From Streptomyces sp. Mut1 (lineage in GTDB: Bacteria; Actinomycetota; Actinomycetes; Streptomycetales; Streptomycetaceae), in assembly GCF_030719295.1 (NCBI RefSeq), contig NZ_CP120997.1, forward strand, positions 3,662,501 to 3,726,500: 64,000 nt of DNA, in the 5' to 3' direction. The first letter of the stretch is position 1. Each line of letters starts with the position of its first letter. The notes beneath the pieces were generated by a model that was not told where the DNA came from, did no database searches, and saw nothing but the letters and a program-made list of their open reading frames with translations. A program made the position numbers and the translations under genes. Positions 43,909 through 50,950 of the stretch are shown piece by piece.

Positions 43909-45718
43909 GCGCGGCCTCGTCGTCCATACCGGCGAGCACCAGCGGCAGCCGGGCGGCCCCGCCGGGCGCGACGCGGACGGGGACGCCCCAGTCCTGCTGG
44001 TGGACATGGCAGGCCGGGTATTCGTTCGCCGGGTCGTCGTCGCAGGACGCGGCCATCGCGGAGACGTGCAGGACGCCCTCGGTGACGCCGTCGGCGAGGA
44101 CCAGGTCGCGGAAGAGGTCGGTGCCCGCGCCCTCGCCGCCGGCCAGCAGTTCGGGCGGGGTCGAGGAGACCAGCAGCCGGGTCGAGGGCCCGTAGCGGGT
44201 GTCGAGCTTCTGACCTGCGGGCGCCTGGAAGACGATGTCGAGCCGGAGGGCGCCGGGGGCGATCTCGGTGGCCGCACGCTGGGTGCGGTGGGCCTGCTCG
44301 GCGACGCGTACCGCCTCTTCGGGCAGCCGCAGCCGGGTCAGCCGGTGCCGTGCCGATTCCACGACCACCAGGTCTCCGTCGACCAGCACGGCGTCGCTGG
44401 GTTCCCGCAGATCCGTGGCCAGCGTGCTGACCTCACCGCTCGCCGGGTCGTAGCGGCGCAGGGCGTGGTTGTAGGTGTCGCAGACGGCGACGGACCCGTC
44501 GGGCAGCGCGGTGACGCCCAGCGGGTGCTGGAGCAGGGCCTGCGCGGCGGCGCCGTCGCGGTGGCCGAAGTCGAAGAGTCCGGTGCCGACGGCGGTGTGA
44601 ACGGCGCCCTCCCGGTCGACGTAGCGCAGCGCGGAGGTCTCCGAGTCGGCGACCCACAGCCGCTCGTCGGTGGCCGCGAGCCCGGACGGCTGGGCGAACC
44701 ACGCCTCCGCGCCCGGCCCGTCGACCAGGCCCTCGTTGGTGGTCCCGGCCGCGACCCGTACGGTGCCGTCCTCGGGGTCGTACGTCCACAGCTGGTGGAC
44801 ACCGGCCATGGCGATCCAGAGCCGGCCGTCGAACCAGGCGACGTCCCACGGCGAGGACAGGTCGACCTCGCGGGCCGCGCCACTGGTGGCCGCCCCCTGC
44901 CACCACTGGCGGCCGGTGCCGGCGAGGGTGGTGGTCGTCCCGGTCGTCAGGTCGAGCGCGCGGATGGCGTGGTTGACCGTGTCGGCGACGGCGATCCGCC
45001 CGTCGGGCAGCGTGGCGAGCCCCTGCGGCTCGCTGAAGGCGACCTCGTCGGGCCCGCCGTCGGTGAATCCGCGCTCACCGGTCCCGAAGTGCCGGCGCAC
45101 GCTCTCGCCGTCCGCGTCCAGCTCGACCAGCCGGTGCCGGGTGGTGTCGGAGACCAGGAAGCCGCCGTCCGGCAGCAGCAGCGCCTTGCCGGGGAATCGC
45201 AGATGCGTGGCCACCGGCTCCGGCGCCACGTACGGCCCGTCGCCGCGCCGCAGGGTCCCCTTGGCCGCGTGCTCCGCCTCCAGCTCCTCGACCAGCTTCT
45301 CGATGGCGTGGGCGTGGCCCTCACCGGCGTGCTGGGCGACGACATAGCCCTCGGGGTCGATGACGACGAGCGTGGGCCAGGCGCGTACGGCGTACTGCTT
45401 CCAGGTGGCCAGCTCCGGGTCGTCGAGCACCGGGTGGTGGACCCCGTACCGCTCGACGGCGTCCACGACGGCCTGGTGCTCCGCCTCGTGGACGAACTTC
45501 GGGGAGTGCACGCCGATGATCACGACGGTGTCGCGGTGCTTCTCCTCCAGCTCGCGCAGCTCGTCCAGGACATGCAGACAGTTCACACAGCAGAAGGTCC
45601 AGAAATCCAGCACCAATGCGCGACCTCGTAGGTCCGCCAGGGTCAGGTGCTTGCCGCCCGTGTTGAGCCACGCCCGTCCTTGCAGCTCAGGGGCACGTAC
45701 GCGAGGTCGCTTCGTCAT
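43901..45718 (-). CDS. thioredoxin-like protein fused to NHL-repeat propeller (5' end supplied by the inserted element)
   Basis: 605 residues. Residues ~10-150 are a TlpA/thioredoxin-like domain with redox motif WTFCCVNCLH; residues ~165-500 are NHL repeats (GLATLPDGRIAVADTVNHAI; GVTALPDGSVAVCDTYNHAL), then a C-terminal beta domain. NHLRC2-like proteins have this architecture. The first ~38 codons and start (45718) lie to the right of TCCAGAAATCCA (45598-45609) and come from the integrated element; a second, truncated copy of the same 5' end lies at 50247-50375. No strong ribosome site precedes ATG 45718. Confidence 0.88.
   Translation of the reverse strand: MTKRPRVRAPELQGRAWLNTGGKHLTLADLRGRALVLDFWTFCCVNCLHVLDELRELEEKHRDTVVIIGVHSPKFVHEAEHQAVVDAVERYGVHHPVLDDPELATWKQYAVRAWPTLVVIDPEGYVVAQHAGEGHAHAIEKLVEELEAEHAAKGTLRRGDGPYVAPEPVATHLRFPGKALLLPDGGFLVSDTTRHRLVELDADGESVRRHFGTGERGFTDGGPDEVAFSEPQGLATLPDGRIAVADTVNHAIRALDLTTGTTTTLAGTGRQWWQGAATSGAAREVDLSSPWDVAWFDGRLWIAMAGVHQLWTYDPEDGTVRVAAGTTNEGLVDGPGAEAWFAQPSGLAATDERLWVADSETSALRYVDREGAVHTAVGTGLFDFGHRDGAAAQALLQHPLGVTALPDGSVAVCDTYNHALRRYDPASGEVSTLATDLREPSDAVLVDGDLVVVESARHRLTRLRLPEEAVRVAEQAHRTQRAATEIAPGALRLDIVFQAPAGQKLDTRYGPSTRLLVSSTPPELLAGGEGAGTDLFRDLVLADGVTEGVLHVSAMAASCDDDPANEYPACHVHQQDWGVPVRVAPGGAARLPLVLAGMDDEAAQG
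45598..45609. other. attL: left junction of the integrative element
   Basis: TCCAGAAATCCA is repeated exactly at 50232-50243. To the left the sequence continues the thioredoxin/NHL gene (WTFCCVNC codons). To the right lies the element-borne replacement 5' end. Confidence 0.75.
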
Positions 45719-45795
45719 GCTTTCAATGGTGCCAGGCACGCAGAAGGCCCCGTCCATGCGCCACGTCGCGACACACAAGCGGGGCCGGTCCCGGT

Positions 45796-45829
45796 CGGCT
45801 GAGCCGCATTGTCTGCTGTCGCTCAGCCG
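45796..45829 (-). terminator. stem-loop ending the regulator operon of the element
   Basis: CGGCTGAGC (45796-45804) pairs with GCTCAGCCG (45821-45829), 9 bp, overlapping the stop of the gene at 45823. It insulates the rebuilt host gene from the element operon. Confidence 0.5.
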
Positions 45830-46047
45830 GCCGAAGTCACCCGGGCATGGTCGGTGACGACGCGCCGGAACAGATCGTGCCCCGTCCGCCCGGTGTGCCG
45901 CAGCGCCCAATCCTGCGCGGCTTCCTGCTGATCCTGGCGGCCGGACTCAGCGCCACACCCGTAGGCCGTACAGAACACCTCGAACGTCATTCCGCCCTCG
46001 GGTGCATGGCGGATCGCGTGGGGCACATCACGCAACACGGCCCTCAC
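45823..46047 (-). CDS. small conserved actinobacterial protein (DUF7848-like)
   Basis: 74 residues from GTG 46047, which overlaps the upstream stop by 4 bp (GTGA). Sequence features: RAVLRDVPHAIRH, FCTAYGCGAESG with two Cys, and HTGRTGHDLFRRVVTDHA. This pattern is typical of small Streptomyces proteins often found near XRE/DUF5753 genes; I think the family is DUF7848. The Cys and His residues could bind a metal. Last gene of the element's regulator operon. Function unknown. Confidence 0.7.
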   Translation of the reverse strand: MRAVLRDVPHAIRHAPEGGMTFEVFCTAYGCGAESGRQDQQEAAQDWALRHTGRTGHDLFRRVVTDHARVTSAG

Positions 46048-46259
46048 GAGTGGTCCGCCTTCAGGTGGCGCCACATCCGGACATTCAGGTCCGTCGCCTT
46101 GCTCGCATCCCCATTGGCTCGCGCCCCTTCCCGCTGGTGCGCCTGGTTGGCGCACAGGGCACAGCCTTCCACTGGGGCGGGGTCGGGCAGCGGGCCGAGC
46201 GGCAACTCAGCGGGAGCACTCGGGTGCGTTGTGGGTGCCTGTGTTGCGTTGGTCGCCAT
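46044..46259 (-). CDS. small protein with CxxC motif, unknown function
   Basis: 71 residues. The N-terminal half is Pro/Thr/Ala-rich; the middle has VEGCALCANQ (CxxC), followed by basic residues and a C-terminal RMWRHLKADHS. Stop and next start overlap (4 bp), which supports translation of both. It lies 59 bp after the XRE gene. The CxxC plus His tail suggests a small zinc-binding protein, but this is a guess. Confidence 0.65.
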   Translation of the reverse strand: MATNATQAPTTHPSAPAELPLGPLPDPAPVEGCALCANQAHQREGARANGDASKATDLNVRMWRHLKADHS

Positions 46260-46318
46260 GGGTACTCCCCGCCACTCGTGGTCTTTTGAGCCATCGTGGG
46301 ACTCGAACCGGGGGCTTC

Positions 46319-47170
46319 CTAGCCACTTTCCCGTTGCTGCAACAGGTCGTCGCGGATGGACACCAGAAGCTTTCGCAACGCAGCTCCCTCCAAGGCAGCT
46401 TGAGCAAATCCGTCGAACTTGGTGACGTACTGCGCGACGTCCCGGGGGTCAGTCACCACGACTTCCGCATGCACGGTCTCAACACTGACGGCTCGGTCGT
46501 CCCTGATCACAAACGCATGGTTGGCAATGTCGTGCTTCCTCCCGGCCAGGGGTACCACTCGAACGTCTATGTTCGGCAGCCGGGATACAGAGACAATCCG
46601 GTCAAGCTGACCGACCATGACCATAGGCGGGACGATGAGCCACCGAAGGACAGGTTCTGTGATCACGAAGCAGAAGCGCTTGTTCTCGTCGTACAGGGCT
46701 TCCTGCCGTTCGAGCCTCGCGCTCACAGTCCTGCGAACGGTTTCTTCCGACAGATCATCGTGACGGGACAGGATTGCACGCGTGTACTCCGGAGTCTGAA
46801 GCAGACCCGGAACCAGCGCGGGCTGAAACAGCCGTAGGAGGCTCATGCGTGCCTCTACGCCTCGCAAACGCTGTTGAGCCTTGTGGAGTCCCGCACGCTG
46901 AATCAGCCGCCATGCGGTGGTCTCCGTCGCAACCGCGCGGGCCGCATCCAGATATTCGGCTTTCACGTCGTCCGAGACGCCGATAGCGGTCAGGATACGG
47001 TCGACGTCGTCCGCGCTGGGGGGCAGCTTTCCCGTCTCGATCTTGCTCAGCTTGCTTGCTGACATAACAGAGCTGCGGGCTACCACTTTGGCTTCCCTCC
47101 CGGAAGCGTTCCGCAGTACCCGCAGCGCGGCCCCAAGCTCTGATCTGTTCACTCTGCGTACTTTGCCCAC
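46319..47170 (-). CDS. XRE-family regulator with DUF5753 domain (WhiJ/Scr1-like)
   Basis: 283 residues. HTH at ~10-65: LGAALRVLRNASGREAKVVA and SSVMSASKLSKIETGKLPPS. The DUF5753 C-terminal domain starts at ~105: [20 protein letters not shown], then ...VSARLERQEALYDENKRFCFVITEPVLRW. Such proteins pair with small partner proteins and control development or antibiotic genes in Streptomyces. Here the partner upstream is DUF6879 (22-bp overlap with its 3' end) rather than the usual DUF397. On this element it may control integration or a host phenotype. Confidence 0.88.
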   Translation of the reverse strand: MGKVRRVNRSELGAALRVLRNASGREAKVVARSSVMSASKLSKIETGKLPPSADDVDRILTAIGVSDDVKAEYLDAARAVATETTAWRLIQRAGLHKAQQRLRGVEARMSLLRLFQPALVPGLLQTPEYTRAILSRHDDLSEETVRRTVSARLERQEALYDENKRFCFVITEPVLRWLIVPPMVMVGQLDRIVSVSRLPNIDVRVVPLAGRKHDIANHAFVIRDDRAVSVETVHAEVVVTDPRDVAQYVTKFDGFAQAALEGAALRKLLVSIRDDLLQQRESG

Positions 47171-47664
47171 CAGTCCGCGAACGGCACAGCGCGGGACAGC
47201 GCCACGTCTCTGTGCGTCACGTATTGCCCACTCCGCTCATCCGGTAGCACATCAGCCCCGAGGAACTTGCCATCATCGCTGTAGTACATGGGCGCCGCCG
47301 CGACTGAGTCGAACAACCAGAAGTCGCCAACGTCTGCTACCGGGCTGCACAGTTCGGTCGTGTCGAGAATGAAGAACTCTTCGCCGGCTGTCGCGTTCGT
47401 CTGGTACCCCCACCCCAGCTCGAACCGCAGATACGGGGTCAGCGGGCGCGTAAGCACATGCACTCGGTAAACCCTGCGCCCGGCCGCGACATGCCCTCGC
47501 ACCTCGTCCAGCCAATCAGCGTTGTAGTCCGCTGGTTTCCGCCGCCCGTCCAGGAACATCCGGTACGCGTCCACACTGCCCGACCGGCTGTAATCACTGA
47601 GCGTTTCCAGCCTGAACGCCTCACGCCGGAAGTTGTCGAACATGTCCCCCAGGGTCTTAGCCAC
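47149..47664 (-). CDS. DUF6879-family protein
   Basis: 171 residues. Starts MAKTLGDMFDNFRREAFRLE and contains YRVHVLTRPLTPYLRFELGWGY, EEFFILDT and DFWLFDS, which I recognise as the DUF6879 family found next to XRE/DUF5753 regulators. It overlaps the genes on both sides (8 bp with the 64-residue ORF, 22 bp with the XRE gene), so the three are translated as a coupled unit. It is probably the functional counterpart of DUF397 in WhiJ-like loci. Biochemical role unknown. Confidence 0.8.
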   Translation of the reverse strand: MAKTLGDMFDNFRREAFRLETLSDYSRSGSVDAYRMFLDGRRKPADYNADWLDEVRGHVAAGRRVYRVHVLTRPLTPYLRFELGWGYQTNATAGEEFFILDTTELCSPVADVGDFWLFDSVAAAPMYYSDDGKFLGADVLPDERSGQYVTHRDVALSRAVPFADWWAKYAE

Positions 47665-47851
47665 TGAGCTTGTCCCCGAACGCTTCGCGGATCAGCTCGA
47701 CAGGGATTTCAACAAGGGTTTCGTGCGCTGGGATCGTGAGCCCGTGATCGACCGGCGTCTCGCCCTGGACGAGAATCGTTCCACGGTCCGTTTGGTAGAT
47801 CGTGGGACAATCCTTCTTGTCGCACGTCGTTGCGAGTGTGGTTACCTTCAC
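47657..47851 (-). CDS. 64-residue protein, first gene of the element's regulator operon
   Basis: Starts at GTG 47851 with GAGGGG upstream. MKVTTLATTCDKKDCPTIYQ holds a CxxxxC motif, followed by TDRGTILVQGETPVDHGL and an acidic/amphipathic tail (VEIPVELIREAFGDKL). The same small protein commonly accompanies DUF6879. Overlaps DUF6879 by 8 bp. Function unknown. Confidence 0.78.
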   Translation of the reverse strand: MKVTTLATTCDKKDCPTIYQTDRGTILVQGETPVDHGLTIPAHETLVEIPVELIREAFGDKLSG

Positions 47852-47961
47852 GAGGTGTTCCCCTCATTCGTCAGCGGGCAGTTCACCCGATCGTTCCGGG
47901 AGAGTGCCGGCAAGGCAAGGGGCCTGACTTTCGGGAACGGGAAACCGGCAGCGCGCAAAAG

Positions 47962-47986
47962 CCCCGTACTGGCCCCCAGCACGGGG
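47962..47986 (-). terminator. intrinsic terminator between the two element operons
   Basis: CCCCGTACTGG pairs with CCAGCACGGGG (one mismatch, CCC loop). Read on the minus strand it is followed by CTTTT, a rare proper U-run for this genome. It lies between 48020 and 47851. Confidence 0.7.
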
Positions 47987-48019
47987 AAGCTACAGGGCTT
48001 CGAGGGTGCCGCGGGGCGC

Positions 48020-48223
48020 TCAGAAGGCGTCCGGGGCGCGAGTACAGCGATGCAGGTCAGGGATGTCCCCCCACGGTGTCTCGTCCACCCCCGGCGCACA
48101 GCCGATGTCGCGGCGGAAGGCGGCACACCACAGCGGGTAGAGCGGGTGGGCGGCCGGGTTCCCTCCGCTGCGGGTGATCCGGTCGGCAAGTCCTGATGCG
48201 GCGTCACACACGGCCCACTTCAT
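48020..48223 (-). CDS. 67-residue hypothetical protein
   Basis: MKWAVCDAASGLADRITRSG followed by NPAAHPLYPLWCAAFRRDIGC; several conserved-looking Cys, Trp and His residues and a compact acidic end (DLHRCTRAPDAF). The start is 7 bp after the stop of the frameshifted gene upstream, as in an operon, which supports it despite the lack of a clear ribosome site. No family recognised. Confidence 0.5.
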   Translation of the reverse strand: MKWAVCDAASGLADRITRSGGNPAAHPLYPLWCAAFRRDIGCAPGVDETPWGDIPDLHRCTRAPDAF

Positions 48224-48230
48224 GCGGCCG

Positions 48231-48420
48231 CTACGTGTCGTCGGTCACGTCCAGCGCCTTGGCGATCAGTGCGTCAAGGTCGGCGTCTCTGCGCCTTCCG
48301 GATCGCTGCTTCGTGCTCGGCCGCCGTCACACCTCGGCGGTCAAGCCGATCGAACATGTAGTAACAGAAGGCGCACATCGGCCGGTGCCGCGTCGAGTCG
48401 GGTCCCCCGACCCTTCCCAC
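48231..48420 (-). pseudogene. small Cys-rich gene split by a one-base frameshift
   Basis: From GTG 48420 the frame reads VGRVGGPDSTRHRPMCAFCY, then YMFDRLDRRGVTAAEHEAAIRKAQ, and runs into a stop at 48274-48276. Dropping one base (the extra A in CAGAGACGC, minus strand, near 48285) joins it to DADLDALIAKALDVTDDT and a stop at 48231. The joined product is a sensible 62-residue protein with a CxxC. It could be a real loss, a sequencing error or programmed frameshifting. Confidence 0.6.
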
Positions 48421-48457
48421 TGGTTCGCGAGTTGGACCGGGGGCCCGTGTGGCGCCG

Positions 48458-48646
48458 CTAACTGTTCATGACCTCGGGGAAGCCCTGGAGCGCCGCAAGG
48501 AGACCCTCCAGGCGTGCGATGCGCTGTCGCGTCAGGAAGGTCTCATCGCCCATGTACTGCGCTTCGTACGCCTCTTCGAGCCTGGCTGTCAGGTAGAGCA
48601 CCTCAGCGGCCAGAAGGCGGTGCGGGTTGCTCTCGGTGGCCTTCAC
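48458..48646 (-). CDS. 62-residue helical protein downstream of the integrase
   Basis: Starts at GTG 48646 with GAGGCGG upstream, 12 bp after the integrase stop. Almost entirely helical: LLAAEVLYLTARLEEAYEAQ and RQRIARLEGLLAALQGFPEV. Its position right after a serine integrase is that of a recombination directionality factor or other small accessory protein, but no such homology is visible. Confidence 0.6.
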   Translation of the reverse strand: MKATESNPHRLLAAEVLYLTARLEEAYEAQYMGDETFLTRQRIARLEGLLAALQGFPEVMNS

Positions 48647-48658
48647 GCGCTGCCGCCT

Positions 48659-50191
48659 CTAGGACCTGTCGGCGTCCGCCCACCTGATCACGCATCGTTC
48701 GTGCCCGACGAAGCGCACCCCTCGCCTCCCTTTGCTGACGGTCACGCTGTCGATGGCAAGCTTGAGCCGTTCGCGCCTACCGGGCACGTCACCGCTGCTC
48801 CACGCTTCGCGCAGTAGCCCCCCGTCGAGCAGGGGGCTGATGTCCACGGCCGGCATGGGGAGCTTTCGCAGATCACCGCGCAAGCCGTCGATACGCCCTT
48901 GAAGCCGCCCTGCCAGCCGGTTGTACCGATCGACAGCACCCGGCCCACTGAACTCGCCGCGCACGTAGCGGGCTTCCTCTAGATCCGCGAGCCTGGTTTC
49001 CTCGTCACTGATCTCCGCTTCCATGGCGTCCCGCTTGGCGAAGACTTCCGGGTCCTCTCGCTTGACCCATCGGTCGGCAATGGCCGCCAGCAACGGATCT
49101 TCCGGCTCAAGCGCGGGCAACCGGCTCAGGAACGCTCCAGCGACCCATGCATCGAGGGCTTCCACCCGCGCTGAAACTCCTACGCAGCCCCGCCCCATGC
49201 GATTGTTACTGCAAACGTAAGAGGTACCGGCCCGACTCATGCGGGCCCCGCACAGACCACAGTGCGCAATACCGACGAGCAGGTTGTTGCCTTGTTTTTG
49301 CCCGCGCCGCTTGCCGGCGTCGGCGAAGGTGCGCGATTCGAGCTGACGGGTAATCAGCTCCCGCTCCCCGACTGTGATGATCCCTTCGCCGATGCTCACA
49401 GTGTCCAGCGTTTCAGGGTCGCGGTACGGCACAACCCTACTGCTGTACTTCCGCGTCCCGTCCGCCGATTCCTTGTATTCGGTCTGCGGCATAAGGCCGG
49501 CAAACGCAGGGGCGCGCAGCAACTGCATAACACTGGATGAGTTCCAGACACCACCGCGTGGCGACTCGATGCCATGCTCGTTCAGGAACCGGGCGACGTG
49601 GACAAGCGCCTTCCCGCTGAGCGCTTCATCCGCGATCAAACGGGCGTACGTAGCCGTCTCAGGGTCGTGGGTCAGCTTCTTCGTGCTGGGGTCCACCTTG
49701 AGCCCGTAAGGAGGCTGCCCCCCGATCCACTGTCCGCGTTGCCGCAGATACCGCTTCGCACTGCTGACCCGAACACCAAGGTTCCGTGACTCGTTTCGCG
49801 CAAGCTCAGCGAGCAGGGCGATAGTCACCCGTGCGCTGTCGTTGTTCGTGTCGAGCCCGTCCATGACGCTGACGAGCCGCCCGCCGACGCGGCCGATGTC
49901 GTCCAGCGCCTTACCGACTTCGCCGATGCCCTTCCTGCTGAGCCGGTCGAGCTTCCAGACCACGAGCACGCCGACAATGCCAGACGTGACAGCGGTCAGT
50001 GCGGCGTCGAACCCCTTGCGGGCGACGGTCTTGTATCCGGAGCGTCCCCGGTCGATGTGGACCTTGCGAACGGTGATGCCGTTCCGTTCGCACCAGGCAC
50101 GGCAGTCGGCCTCTTGCCGGTCGATCGCTGTCTTGCCTTCCCGGTCCAGCGACAAGCGAAGATACAGATCAGCGATGGTGTGGTGATGCAC
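48659..50191 (-). CDS. large serine recombinase (integrase)
   Basis: 510 residues. Resolvase N-terminal domain with catalytic Ser14 in YLRLS and LVVWKLDRLSRKG; recombinase domain from ~160 (RQRGQWIGGQPPYGLKVD); zinc ribbon CGLCGARMSRAGTSYVCSNN (Cys ligands continue to RGCVG); coiled coil ~390-445. It should catalyse unidirectional attP x attB recombination. GTG start lies 41 bp inside the right junction. The target appears to be a thioredoxin/NHL gene. Excision would need a directionality factor, none of which is recognised. Confidence 0.95.
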   Translation of the reverse strand: MHHHTIADLYLRLSLDREGKTAIDRQEADCRAWCERNGITVRKVHIDRGRSGYKTVARKGFDAALTAVTSGIVGVLVVWKLDRLSRKGIGEVGKALDDIGRVGGRLVSVMDGLDTNNDSARVTIALLAELARNESRNLGVRVSSAKRYLRQRGQWIGGQPPYGLKVDPSTKKLTHDPETATYARLIADEALSGKALVHVARFLNEHGIESPRGGVWNSSSVMQLLRAPAFAGLMPQTEYKESADGTRKYSSRVVPYRDPETLDTVSIGEGIITVGERELITRQLESRTFADAGKRRGQKQGNNLLVGIAHCGLCGARMSRAGTSYVCSNNRMGRGCVGVSARVEALDAWVAGAFLSRLPALEPEDPLLAAIADRWVKREDPEVFAKRDAMEAEISDEETRLADLEEARYVRGEFSGPGAVDRYNRLAGRLQGRIDGLRGDLRKLPMPAVDISPLLDGGLLREAWSSGDVPGRRERLKLAIDSVTVSKGRRGVRFVGHERCVIRWADADRS

Positions 50192-50231
50192 GTGTTCACC
50201 CTATCTGGAGTTCCCTCAATGGGTCAGGACA

Positions 50232-50243
50232 TCCAGAAATCCA
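50232..50243. other. attR: right junction of the integrative element
   Basis: TCCAGAAATCCA as at 45598-45609. To the left lies the integrase; to the right the codons of the original host gene 5' end. Confidence 0.75.
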
Positions 50244-50275
50244 AAATCACAATGCGAAATCCAAAATCACAATGC
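50236..50275. repeat. 20-bp perfect tandem duplication at attR
   Basis: GAAATCCAAAATCACAATGC occurs at 50236-50255 and again at 50256-50275. It covers the codons just upstream of the insertion point in the disrupted gene. Confidence 0.9.
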
Positions 50276-50375
50276 GTCCTCGCAGGTCAGCGAGGGTGTA
50301 CTGCCGGTCGCCTGTATTGAGCCAGCCGCCCTTGCCGATGAGTTCGGGGGCCCTGACGCGCGCACGTGTTGCCAT
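50247..50375 (-). pseudogene. stranded original 5' end of the thioredoxin/NHL gene
   Basis: ATG 50375 starts MATRARVRAPELIGKGGWLN, continuing TGDRQYTLADLRGRIVILDF, then AL and a stop. It aligns with the start of the intact gene at 45718 (MTKRPRVRAPELQGRAWLN... RALVLDFW) and ends exactly where the element begins. This is the host 5' end cut off by the insertion. Its promoter, divergent from 50440, may still be active and drive the element. Confidence 0.85.
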
Positions 50376-50439
50376 GTGAACAGTCAACATCACCGTGGCG
50401 TGCCCGCATTCCACAGGCCCCTCGGGGAACCTGTGGGAC

Positions 50440-50931
50440 ATGAGACTTCTCGTACGTGAGCGGATTTTCGGCATCGGCGACGACTACTGGATCGAGGACG
50501 CGGACGGCCACAAGGTCTTCCTGGTCGACGGCAAGGCCATGCGGCTGCGCGACACCTTCGAGCTGAAGGACGCGCAGGGCCGCGTCGTCGTGGAGATCCG
50601 CCAGAAGCTGATCAGCCTGCGCGACACGATGCTGATCGAGCGGGACGGCGAGCACCTCGCCAAGATCAAGCGGAAGCGGCTGTCGCTGCTGCGCAACCAC
50701 TACCGCGTGACCCTGAAGGACGGCACCGAGCTCGACGTCAGCGGCAAGATCCTGGACCGCGAGTTCGCGGTGGACTACGAGGGGGAGCTGCTGGCCCAGA
50801 TCTCCCGTCGCTGGCTGACCGTCCGCGACACCTACGGGATCGACATCGTGCGGGAGGACGCCGACCCGGCGCTGCTGATCGCGGTGGCGGTGTGCGTGAT
50901 CGTGCTCGCGGAGAAGGAGCACGACGACTGA
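50440..50931 (+). CDS. LURP-one-related (phospholipid scramblase-like) protein
   Basis: 163 residues from ATG 50440. The tubby-like/LURP-one fold is seen in MRLLVRERIFGIGDDYWIED, FLVDGKAMRLRDTFELKD, LISLRDTMLIERDG and YEGELLAQISRRW; a hydrophobic ALLIAVAVCVIVLA closes the protein. Family members bind phospholipids or membranes. An inverted repeat CCACAGG/CCTGTGG (50411-50436) overlaps the leader. It converges with the nitrilase-family gene through a parS palindrome. Confidence 0.85.
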   Translation: MRLLVRERIFGIGDDYWIEDADGHKVFLVDGKAMRLRDTFELKDAQGRVVVEIRQKLISLRDTMLIERDGEHLAKIKRKRLSLLRNHYRVTLKDGTELDVSGKILDREFAVDYEGELLAQISRRWLTVRDTYGIDIVREDADPALLIAVAVCVIVLAEKEHDD

Positions 50932-50950
50932 GCGCGCGGGGCAGTCACGC

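Larger units (their letters stand above)
45598..50243 (-). mobile_element. compact serine-integrase element (~4.6 kb) inserted in the thioredoxin/NHL gene
   Basis: Bounded by the 12-bp direct repeat TCCAGAAATCCA and containing a large serine integrase whose gene starts 41 bp from the right junction. Contents, all on the minus strand: integrase, four small ORFs (one frameshifted), an intrinsic terminator, a 64-residue protein, DUF6879, XRE/DUF5753, two small proteins and a replacement 5' end for the disrupted host gene. The DNA is visibly more A/T-rich than its neighbours. No replication, transfer or virion genes are present, so it may be a satellite or a reduced element. Confidence 0.8.

Noticed and set aside
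46298..46309. GGGACTCGAACC, complement of a tRNA T-arm (GGTTCGAGTCCC)
   Set aside because: The flanking bases do not pair as a T-stem and no anticodon or acceptor arms can be drawn; considered chance.
47848..48207. Minus-strand reading frame of 119 codons inside the element
   Set aside because: Low-complexity composition, overlaps a more convincing gene (48020-48223) and the intrinsic terminator, and has no ribosome site.
45598..50243. Interpretation as a prophage
   Set aside because: No capsid, tail, terminase, lysis or replication genes; only an integrase, regulators and small proteins in 4.6 kb.
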